A DNA stretch of 27,765 nucleotides from a virus. The notes under the pieces were generated by a model. It had not been told where the DNA came from. It did no database searches and worked only from the letters and a program-made list of their open reading frames with translations. Position 1 is the first letter of the stretch. Each line of letters begins with the position of its first letter. The stretch covers positions 1-27,765 of IMG/VR virus record IMGVR_UViG_3300008120_000298; one strand, written 5' to 3'. Shown here piece after piece: positions 7,651-13,940 of this stretch. A program made the translations under genes and the position numbers.

Positions 7651-7897
7651 AGCGAATCGTCATTTCGCTCGACCAAATATCATAGGCATTTGCCGTTGAA
7701 ATATCTCTCGCCATTGGCGCATATTCGTATGCCACATCAACTATTGCCTCCCAATCGCCTTGAGTAAACCGCTGGTCTCCAAAACTAATTGAATATACAC
7801 CAGGTGATACTTGCACTCCGTAACCTTTTGGCACTTCAATTCCGAGTTCCCGTTCAATCGCATCTACAACGTCTTGAACCTGATTGTCTGTACTCAT
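7646..7897 (-). CDS. Small acidic protein (83 residues)
   Basis: Unrecognised. The N-terminal helix carries DVVDAIERELGIEVPKGYG, the middle is more beta-like (VQVSPGVYSISFGDQRF) and the C-terminal helix is DWEAIVDVAYEYAPMARDIS, ending MTIRF. It is last in the run of small acidic genes between the protease-ArdA gene and the scaffold gene, separated from the previous gene by an AT-rich 38-base spacer. It differs from its neighbours in having a beta-like centre. No membrane segment or metal-binding motif is visible. Confidence 0.6.
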   Translation of the reverse strand: MSTDNQVQDVVDAIERELGIEVPKGYGVQVSPGVYSISFGDQRFTQGDWEAIVDVAYEYAPMARDISTANAYDIWSSEMTIRF

Positions 7898-7935
7898 ATT
7901 TCTATGTTTTATGTTCTTATTATGCGTTTCTAATT

Positions 7936-8217
7936 TTAGTATCCCCTACGTTCTACAACATCTACCGTTGTTAGAATTTCAGATAGCATATTGTCGATAA
8001 TACCTTTTTCCGATCCTCGTGCATCTTGAAATGCTGTCAATCGCCAGTAGCGGATTTCATGTACCCATTCATCATACGTCATTCCGGGATCTTGTGCGGC
8101 CCCCAATAAGGCATCAATCATTTCTTGCAAATTGGGCATATCATCAAGATAAAAACCTTCCCTTATCATCCCATCGAGGTATTCGTTGATTACCTCCTCA
8201 ATAATTGTGTATTTCAT
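7936..8217 (-). CDS. Small acidic helical protein (93 residues, C-terminal RRGY)
   Basis: Unrecognised. I count 19 Asp/Glu against 8 Lys/Arg. The sequence is almost all helix-forming (IIEEVINEYLDGMIREGFYL, NLQEMIDALLGAAQDPG, GIIDNMLSEILTTVDVVE) and ends RRGY. It belongs to a cluster of similarly sized acidic genes here, three of which end in Gly-Tyr. A role in inhibiting a host protein or mimicking DNA is a hypothesis based on charge and on the adjacent ArdA-like domain. Confidence 0.65.
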   Translation of the reverse strand: MKYTIIEEVINEYLDGMIREGFYLDDMPNLQEMIDALLGAAQDPGMTYDEWVHEIRYWRLTAFQDARGSEKGIIDNMLSEILTTVDVVERRGY

Positions 8218-8229
8218 TTCAGTAGCCTT

Positions 8230-8490
8230 TTAATATCCAAATCGCGCTGCGTGTGCATATTGAGCAATTTGATTCTCGATACCTCCTAATGTTTGCGGCA
8301 GCAAATTGTTGCTTGCATCGTATTCATCTAAAAGGTCGAACATCAATTCCGTATCACCTGCTTGCAAGGCATCGTATAAATCCATTACCAAATTTTCTGC
8401 ATCCAATCTTGAATGGCCAAGCCAAAAATCCGTAATGGCAAAAATTGCCCCTTCCAATCGTTGTTTTTCCTCTTTTGCTGAATTATACAT
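8230..8490 (-). CDS. Small acidic helical protein (86 residues, C-terminal RFGY)
   Basis: Unrecognised. About 15 Asp/Glu against 5 Lys/Arg. It contains DALQAGDTELMFDLLDEYDA, which lines up by eye with matching segments in the small proteins at 8492-8755, 11154-11393, 11397-11681 and 27257-27511: an Asp at a helix start followed by hydrophobic residues at 3-4 residue spacing. It ends RFGY. The gene sits one base downstream of the 87-residue gene and so is probably in the same transcript. Confidence 0.65.
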   Translation of the reverse strand: MYNSAKEEKQRLEGAIFAITDFWLGHSRLDAENLVMDLYDALQAGDTELMFDLLDEYDASNNLLPQTLGGIENQIAQYAHAARFGY

Positions 8491-8491
8491 T

Positions 8492-8755
8492 TCAGTATCC
8501 GTTATAGTATTTCACTTCCTCTAACACGCGCAAAAATAAGTCAATGTCATACTCCCTGATGAACCCGAATAGACCTTGGATTTGGGATTCTACCGCAAAC
8601 CAATCCTGCCGAGTGATGGCATCTTGTATGCTGGGCAACTGATTTTGGATGTAGTCATCGAAGTAGTAATCGATGGCAAACTCATCCAACATCATTTGCA
8701 GTTCCTCAAGTGGGCTGTTCGTCCACGTGCGGTAGATGCGATCCCATAAACTCAT
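8492..8755 (-). CDS. Small acidic helical protein (87 residues, C-terminal YYNGY)
   Basis: Unrecognised. Its ATG overlaps the stop of the protease-ArdA gene as ATGA, so the two are translationally coupled. About 16 Asp/Glu against 6 Lys/Arg. The middle carries AITRQDWFAVESQIQGLFGF, the shared helical motif of the cluster, and the protein ends YYNGY. Aromatic content is high (Trp, Tyr and Phe), unlike a simple unstructured acidic linker. Coupling to the ArdA-like gene makes joint function plausible. Confidence 0.65.
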   Translation of the reverse strand: MSLWDRIYRTWTNSPLEELQMMLDEFAIDYYFDDYIQNQLPSIQDAITRQDWFAVESQIQGLFGFIREYDIDLFLRVLEEVKYYNGY

Positions 8756-10398
8756 CGTGCGACGACAACTGCGTTTTCACCCGTGCCGTACGTGCTGTAT
8801 GAATCACGCAAATCCTGGGCAAACATATCCTCATCGAAGTAATTTTTGAGTGCTTCAGCACCCAACTCGCTCGGATTGCCGATGCCCTGCTGATCCATAT
8901 ACCACATAGCAACCTGCTCATTGCTCATGCGATTCACTTCATCGGAAATTTCAGGGTCGCCAATGTCCGCCAACATTTCAGTGATGTCGCCTCCGTGCTT
9001 CAGGTCATTTCCGAATGAAGCGTAATTGAAATACGCATCGTACTGCTCGTCGCTGATGTTGCCTTGGTCAATCAATTCCGCGATGTAATCGCGCATCTGA
9101 CCGTGATACACTACGTTATTCTCCCACCAATTTTTTGCGTCTTGCCAACTTTCACCCGCATCCATCAAAACCTCTTCGACGATTTCGTAATCCAACTTTT
9201 CCTCATCGGCGATTTCCATCACCACCTTGGCCCCCTCCCACTGATCCTCGCTCATGCCATCGAGCATACCCGAATCAACAGAACCTGCCGGGATGTACTC
9301 GTAATCGACCACCTCGCTTTCTTCCACAAGTTCGCCATACTGATTCGACAACTCGTCCCAGCGATCTTGAACGGCCTGTGCGTACTCGTCGTACGAACCA
9401 TACTTGAACGGGTAGAATAGTTGGTCAGGGGCATCCACGCCTAACGGCCGAATCCAAATAATGGCCTTGTCTGCAAGGGCAGCAAATTGTCGGCGGGACA
9501 TCTTCACTTTCTTCATCTGATTGTATCGTTTCTCGAAATACTTTTTCCACAAATCTACTTTCTCGGAGGCAGGTTTTGGTTCCGCTGGCTCGCTTTCAAT
9601 TACCTCCTGCACCTCACCGTCGTAGTCCGTAAGGATGCCATCAAACACCTCAAGCTCAACCCCGGCTTTTGTGGTGTACTTCCCGTTCGACATTGGAACA
9701 GGCATACCCTCGGCATCAAGCGTAAATACCGCTACTCCCGGCTCCAACTTTTCCGCTTCTGTGGCTACCACTTTGCCGTCTGCAAGGGTCGCCTCGGCGT
9801 AGAACTTACGTTGGCGCAGGGTCTTCATCAACCTGGCAAAAAGGTTTTCCTTTTGAGCTTTGAGGATTTTGTCAGCGAAGTATCCCTCAATGCTGAATCC
9901 CCGCAACTCGCCCTCTTTGACCTTCGACCACATATCCTCGTTGGCACAATGCACACGAACCATCCACGTCCCTTCAGGAACGGATAGACCGTAGTGTTTG
10001 GCTTTGTCGAGTTCCGGGTTCACCACGAGCCACGATTCCACCACGGATACCCCGTCGATGGGAACCTGATGTTCAAACGTGTGGCTGTTGGCGCGGTTCT
10101 CTTTCAGGAAAAGTTCGGCGCATTGGCGCACCGTCTCCTTGCTGAAAAAGACATCGTATTCCTCTTCGGATCCCTCATCTAACCGGGGGATATGTTTGTC
10201 AGGAATCAGGGCCGGGCCGATGAGCGTTTGTTTCTCTTCATCGATGGCTGCCAATTGCGTAAGTTGGCTCTTCCCCTGTTTGGAAAAGTAGATGAAATTA
10301 CGCTCGATGGCAGGGTACTTAACGAGCGAAATGGCCTCGACCCCGAATGCCTGTGCTTCAGGATCGATGAGCAGTTCTATGAGTTTGCGTTCTGCCAC
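8752..10398 (-). CDS. XkdF-like head maturation protease fused to an ArdA-like antirestriction domain
   Basis: 548 residues from GTG 10398-10396. Residues about 55-175 match the XkdF-type putative prohead protease: ALIPDKHIPRLDEGSEEEYD, SHTFEHQVPIDGVSVVESW, then GTWMVRVHC and LRGFSIEGYF; H106/H110 and S169 are candidate active-site residues. Residues about 200-262 form a small beta domain with SNGKYTTKAGVELEVFDG, often seen behind this protease. After a charged linker, residues about 310-545 look like ArdA, a DNA mimic that blocks type I restriction enzymes: IIWIRPLGVDAPDQLFYPF, then VVDYEYIP, and at the end VAMWYMDQQG with LKNYFDEDMFAQDLRDSY, closely resembling the ArdA C-terminus (NY.DY..F.RDL). 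The C-terminal half is strongly acidic. Such a fusion is unusual and may be co-packaged in the head. Confidence 0.75.
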   Translation of the reverse strand: MAERKLIELLIDPEAQAFGVEAISLVKYPAIERNFIYFSKQGKSQLTQLAAIDEEKQTLIGPALIPDKHIPRLDEGSEEEYDVFFSKETVRQCAELFLKENRANSHTFEHQVPIDGVSVVESWLVVNPELDKAKHYGLSVPEGTWMVRVHCANEDMWSKVKEGELRGFSIEGYFADKILKAQKENLFARLMKTLRQRKFYAEATLADGKVVATEAEKLEPGVAVFTLDAEGMPVPMSNGKYTTKAGVELEVFDGILTDYDGEVQEVIESEPAEPKPASEKVDLWKKYFEKRYNQMKKVKMSRRQFAALADKAIIWIRPLGVDAPDQLFYPFKYGSYDEYAQAVQDRWDELSNQYGELVEESEVVDYEYIPAGSVDSGMLDGMSEDQWEGAKVVMEIADEEKLDYEIVEEVLMDAGESWQDAKNWWENNVVYHGQMRDYIAELIDQGNISDEQYDAYFNYASFGNDLKHGGDITEMLADIGDPEISDEVNRMSNEQVAMWYMDQQGIGNPSELGAEALKNYFDEDMFAQDLRDSYSTYGTGENAVVVAR

Positions 10399-10400
10399 TT

Positions 10401-10706
10401 CTACAAATAAAGTGTTTCTAACGTGGCTGCTAATTCCTGCGATTCACTTTGGGCTACCTCAACTGCGATGTCTAATGCAGCGTTGATGTCCCATTGGATA
10501 GCCGTGCTGATTTTGCTGACCTGATCGTAGGTCGCATCAGATGAGCTTGTGCGCGGTTCACCAAAGATTTTTGCCAACTCTTTTACCTCGGAATGAGCAT
10601 TATTGAACGTCAGCAAATCGATGACAAAGGCATACAACTCATCAAAGCCAAACCCGCGTGTGGCGCGTTTAGCCATATCAAAGGGGTCGCTGGCGAAATG
10701 TTGCAT
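10401..10706 (-). CDS. Small helical protein (101 residues)
   Basis: Unrecognised. I prefer ATG 10706-10704; a TTG lies one codon upstream, directly after the previous stop. The sequence includes RGFGFDELYAFVIDLLTF, EVKELAKIFGEP and a C-terminal helical part WDINAALDIAVEVAQSESQE ending TLYL. It lies 2 bases upstream of the protease-ArdA GTG start. It belongs to the small-gene cluster by size, helical content and location, but lacks the Gly-Tyr end. Confidence 0.6.
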   Translation of the reverse strand: MQHFASDPFDMAKRATRGFGFDELYAFVIDLLTFNNAHSEVKELAKIFGEPRTSSSDATYDQVSKISTAIQWDINAALDIAVEVAQSESQELAATLETLYL

Positions 10707-10709
10707 CAA

Positions 10710-10898
10710 TCAGAAATTGCCCTCGGCCAAATAACGTGATTCGCGCAACTCCTCCGTGAGTTCCTCCAAGTTGGTCAATGCCACCTCGTACTCTTCCCAC
10801 AGACGTTGATCCATCGAATCGGGGGATTCTTGCAGGTAATCCCAAATACCTTGTGTGCGAATCTGCTTCAGCAACGCTGCAATTTCACGTGGTTCCAT
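10710..10898 (-). CDS. Small acidic helical protein (62 residues)
   Basis: Unrecognised. The sequence begins MEPREIAALLKQIRTQGIWD and continues with an acidic, Glu-rich helix (WEEYEVALTNLEELTEELRE), ending LAEGNF, a Gly-x-aromatic end recalling the Gly-Tyr ends of nearby genes. The stop is 3 bases before the ATG of the next gene. The heptad-like Leu/Glu pattern suggests coiled-coil dimerisation. Confidence 0.6.
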   Translation of the reverse strand: MEPREIAALLKQIRTQGIWDYLQESPDSMDQRLWEEYEVALTNLEELTEELRESRYLAEGNF

Positions 10899-10911
10899 AT
10901 CTATTCAATTA

Positions 10912-11136
10912 TTAGTCCATCATAATGTTGACGGCCTCATCAACGCGCTCAACCGCCTCAAGCAATAAATCTAATGCTTCGTTCCGATAATAAGTTTGCG
11001 GATCAAATTGCGTCTTACGAAAATCATCAAGATGAATCATTGCATTCTGAAGCAATCCTAATGCTTGAACGGCTTTCTCCGTTGCAACTTCCAAATCATT
11101 CTTGTAGAAATTTCTACGTTGTGAGTTGTATTTCAT
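10912..11136 (-). CDS. Small helical protein (74 residues)
   Basis: Unrecognised. A basic N-terminus (MKYNSQRRNFYKND) is followed by two helices, EVATEKAVQALGLLQNAMIH and EALDLLLEAVERVDEAVNIM, ending in MMD. The C-terminal half is acidic and amphipathic. It lies between two other small genes of the cluster with short AT-rich spacers. No known motif. Confidence 0.6.
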   Translation of the reverse strand: MKYNSQRRNFYKNDLEVATEKAVQALGLLQNAMIHLDDFRKTQFDPQTYYRNEALDLLLEAVERVDEAVNIMMD

Positions 11137-11153
11137 CTTTGTGTTTTCCTGTC

Positions 11154-11393
11154 TTAAAATCCGACATCATCGATTGACCCAATCGCCAGGCCGTAGTAAT
11201 CAATTACTTGCCTTACTTGTTTCGCCAAATCGCGTTTATCTAACGCGGAGAAAATTTCAAAAATGTACCCGATTGGGCCCATTTCAGCATTTGTCAACCC
11301 TAATGGCTCCAACTCGATGAGCAAATTTTCAAACTCATAATCCAAAGTTGGATCCCTAAATGGGGTAGTCACAATAACCTCGTATAGTGGCAT
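11154..11393 (-). CDS. Small acidic protein (79 residues, C-terminal DDVGF)
   Basis: Unrecognised. The N-terminal part may be beta (LYEVIVTTPF); the centre is FENLLIELEPLGLTNAEMGP, followed by the cluster motif FSALDKRDLAKQVRQVIDYY, which shares its Asp-helix-Tyr-Tyr-Gly layout with the 94-residue neighbour at 11397-11681. It ends DDVGF, a Gly-aromatic terminus. The ATG follows the neighbour's stop by only 3 bases, so co-expression is likely. Confidence 0.65.
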   Translation of the reverse strand: MPLYEVIVTTPFRDPTLDYEFENLLIELEPLGLTNAEMGPIGYIFEIFSALDKRDLAKQVRQVIDYYGLAIGSIDDVGF

Positions 11394-11396
11394 GGC

Positions 11397-11681
11397 TTAT
11401 CCGTTGATTGCGTCCAAAATAGGATCAACTAAATGGTACGCCCAAGATTCTCGTTCTCGTTCATACATAGTTGGGCCATAGTATTCCCACGCACTTACAA
11501 CTGCATCGGCAATTTCCGAGAAACGATCATAACGAATCGCATCTTCAATCGCCTCAATCGCACGCAAACACTCCGGTGATGGATTCATGCGCATCAACGC
11601 ATCGATGCCACGCTCAACAATGGCCTCCAAACTAAACGCGGAATCCACGTAAACATCGAGGAAATTCCTTTTCTGATACAT
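11397..11681 (-). CDS. Small acidic protein (94 residues), first of the cluster
   Basis: Unrecognised. 18 Asp/Glu against 9 Lys/Arg. It contains AIRYDRFSEIADAVVSAWEY followed by YG, matching by eye the motif in the 79-residue neighbour. It opens the run of small genes behind a promoter-like site (11701-11733) and an A/G-rich leader of about 13 bases. A promoter here would let the small acidic genes and the protease-ArdA gene be expressed apart from the tail genes. Confidence 0.65.
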   Translation of the reverse strand: MYQKRNFLDVYVDSAFSLEAIVERGIDALMRMNPSPECLRAIEAIEDAIRYDRFSEIADAVVSAWEYYGPTMYERERESWAYHLVDPILDAING

Positions 11682-11700
11682 CCCTTTTCCTTTAATGGTT

Positions 11701-11733
11701 CAAATGTATGTTACAACCTGGCCCTTCGCGCAA
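11701..11733 (-). promoter_or_regulatory. Bacteroidetes-type promoter before the small acidic gene cluster
   Basis: On the minus strand TACATTTG (11708-11701) matches TAnnTTTG exactly, with TTG (11733-11731) 22 bases upstream. The expected start of transcription is about 13 bases before ATG 11681. The site overlaps the end of the tape measure gene. Confidence 0.5.
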
Positions 11734-13783
11734 TGCCTGCGGTCATATTTAGTTGCGCTTGCATTTGGCTCTCAACCACGTACGCTTGAACTGGGCCGAT
11801 GTTCAACTGCGGGTTCGCTGCCGGGGCTACGTTGGGGATGAGTGCCTGCTGAATTGGGCGGTTTGCCGTCGGAGGGTCATCGCTCCCTTGGGGTGCGCCG
11901 ATGATTCGTTTGATGCTTCCAAACGTGGCGAGAATAGTTCCCAACATAGACGCAATGTATCCCGCCAACACGAATGGTGCACCCGGCCCGGTTGATGCCG
12001 CTGCCTGCGCTGCTCCCCTTACCGCACTCGCCATCGCTTGCGCTTGGCTCAACAAAACCTCTGCGATTGCCAACTTGCGCTGCCGCTTGCTGCCTTCCTC
12101 ACTCAAATCTGCAAGTTGCCCAAAGATGCCGCTGACCTCGCTGGCAAAACCTTGGATGGCTTGGAATCGTTTGTCCGCGTTTTCTTCTGATTCTCTGACG
12201 GTATCGGCTTCAATTTCCGCAATCCTTTTGGCCTTCCATTCCTCAAGTTTTACGATGTCCAAACCATATTCTGTGGCGACGGCTAACTGCTTTTGATATT
12301 CGGCTTCTACATCGGCCAAACGCTTTTCTTTGTCTGTCAAGAATAAAGCGTTGAACGCATCCGTGGCTTCTTTTTCGGCAGCCAAATCGTCTTGGATATA
12401 CTTGTCCCTTAACCTCGCTAACTCAATCAGGTATTGTTCCTCAATGAGTTTCTTGGCTTCATTGGCTGCCTCTTGGCTCAAACCTAACGTGTCAATGCGA
12501 GCTTTCTGCTCGGCCATTTCAGCCATAATACGCGCCTCTGCTTGCTGACGTTCCGTTTGGAACATTTCGTTTTCACGTTCCATATAGTCCGCCCAAAATG
12601 CGTTGCGCAAATCGGTCTCACGCTGTGCCTCGGATGCATCTTCCTCTGCCCATTTAGCACGCATATCCTGCAACTCCAACCGATACTTTTCCCGGATTTT
12701 GTTGATAGTTGCCTCGCTCGAATTGATGGTTTTGGCTTTCTCAATTTCGTCCGTTAGGGCATACTCTAATTCCTTTTTGGCACGCTCACGGTCATCGGCA
12801 ATTTTGGCGAGTGTGATTTCACGATCCAATTTGCGATTGAGTTCCGCCCTGGCTTTGGCATCTTGGGCGGCCTTGCGTGCTGCTTCATCGGCTTTGCGCT
12901 GGGCTTCCTGTTGTGCCTTTAACGCATCGGCTCGCTCTTGTGCCTCACGCGCCAACTCACCCTCTTGTTGTAGGACACCTCGATTCAAAACTTCCAAACG
13001 CTCCAAAATCATGGTCTCATCCTCCAACGCCTCATTCAGTTTGCCCTGCTCGATGGCACGTGAAAAAATCGCTAACCGCGAATACTCATCGTATGCCTTT
13101 TGTGCATCGCGTTTTTTGGTCTGCGCATCTTCCAACGCTTGTTGCAGGGAACGCATTTCTGCCATCTGACCCTCCAACACCATACGCTCTTTCAGGGCTT
13201 GGGTCAACACCCCCTCCGCTGTGGCTTGTTCCAAAGTCATGCCCTGCAACTCGGGCATCAACTTCTGCAATTCCTTCAGGGCTTGGTTACGTTCATCGAT
13301 GGAAGCGTTGGTGTCCAACAAGGATTGCGCTAAAAACTGGGTGCTATTGGTGAATTGGTTTTCTGCTGACGATGCCTCTTTTGCGGCGGTCTTCATGGCC
13401 TTCATCCCCTCCGTGGTTCCCGTGAGGAAATCAGATACTTTCTCCCAATTGTCAATCAGCCAGCGGAACCCTTCAATGATTAAAAAGATAGGTACGGCTT
13501 TGATTGCAGCCCCGAGAATCTTGAACGATCCGCCCATCCGCCCTACCTGGCGTGAGGTCGATTCAAACCGCCGCTGAAGCATTTGCAGGTTGCGAGGCAG
13601 CAAATCCTTAAACAGGTTCAGACCGTCTTTCCACCCTCCCGTGGCTTTACCCCCGGCTTCAGCACCTTTCCTGCCTGTGTTTTCGAGTTTGGCCTGTGTG
13701 TCTTCTGCTGCCTTTCCGACATCTTCCAACGCGGCAATGGCTTCCGAGGAATCGCCCGTGATTTTAACCTCTGTGTCCTGCAT
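11711..13783 (-). CDS. Tape measure protein
   Basis: 690 residues. The N-terminus (VKITGDSSEAIAALEDVGKA) is typical of tape measures. Residues about 85-120 include a hydrophobic segment (LGAAIKAVPIFLIIEGFRWL). A long Ala/Glu/Lys/Arg-rich coiled coil follows (about 190-560, for example AREAQERADALKAQQEAQRK). The C-terminal part has AIAEVLLSQAQAMASAVRGA and a second hydrophobic segment (FVLAGYIASMLGTILATFG). Tape measures set tail length at roughly 1.5 angstrom per residue, so about 100 nm here. The gene is preceded by a 58-residue gene with which it overlaps by 20 bases. Unusually it lies after, not before, the large tail-tip genes. Confidence 0.85.
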   Translation of the reverse strand: MQDTEVKITGDSSEAIAALEDVGKAAEDTQAKLENTGRKGAEAGGKATGGWKDGLNLFKDLLPRNLQMLQRRFESTSRQVGRMGGSFKILGAAIKAVPIFLIIEGFRWLIDNWEKVSDFLTGTTEGMKAMKTAAKEASSAENQFTNSTQFLAQSLLDTNASIDERNQALKELQKLMPELQGMTLEQATAEGVLTQALKERMVLEGQMAEMRSLQQALEDAQTKKRDAQKAYDEYSRLAIFSRAIEQGKLNEALEDETMILERLEVLNRGVLQQEGELAREAQERADALKAQQEAQRKADEAARKAAQDAKARAELNRKLDREITLAKIADDRERAKKELEYALTDEIEKAKTINSSEATINKIREKYRLELQDMRAKWAEEDASEAQRETDLRNAFWADYMERENEMFQTERQQAEARIMAEMAEQKARIDTLGLSQEAANEAKKLIEEQYLIELARLRDKYIQDDLAAEKEATDAFNALFLTDKEKRLADVEAEYQKQLAVATEYGLDIVKLEEWKAKRIAEIEADTVRESEENADKRFQAIQGFASEVSGIFGQLADLSEEGSKRQRKLAIAEVLLSQAQAMASAVRGAAQAAASTGPGAPFVLAGYIASMLGTILATFGSIKRIIGAPQGSDDPPTANRPIQQALIPNVAPAANPQLNIGPVQAYVVESQMQAQLNMTAGIARRARL

Positions 13784-13940
13784 TGTGCTTTATCATATTC
13801 TTGCGTTCCCGCAAGGATTTGTCCATACTATACAACCCAAAAAATCGGTTCAATATCGGATGCCCGTAGACCTTACGAGCTTGTCCGTATTGCACTATGT
13901 CGGGGATACTATACCCCACTATGTTCAGCCACTCTTTCAT
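13764..13940 (-). CDS. Small protein between tail-tip and tape measure genes (58 residues)
   Basis: A short reading frame whose ATG (13940-13938) overlaps the stop of the 979-residue gene as ATGA and whose TAA lies inside the start of the tape measure gene. The product begins MKEWLNIVGYSIPDIVQYGQ, continues with VYGHPILNRFFGLY and ends in a basic tail (SLRERKNMIKHNAGHRG). The two-sided overlap argues for a real gene filling what would otherwise be a 150-base gap. The role is unknown; a small tail-assembly factor is one possibility. Confidence 0.6.
   Translation of the reverse strand: MKEWLNIVGYSIPDIVQYGQARKVYGHPILNRFFGLYSMDKSLRERKNMIKHNAGHRG

Noticed and set aside
10405-10412. TTTATTTG on the minus strand before the protease-ArdA gene as a promoter
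   Set aside because: One mismatch in the -7 box and no TTG/TTTG upstream at suitable spacing.
12603-13169. Plus-strand Ser/Ala-rich frame (188 codons) opposite the tape measure
   Set aside because: A by-product of the Ala/Glu/Arg-rich coiled coil on the minus strand.
13799-13816. Inverted repeat CTTGCG...CGCAAG as a terminator
   Set aside because: It lies within the 58-residue gene, has a short stem, and no T-run follows on the minus strand.
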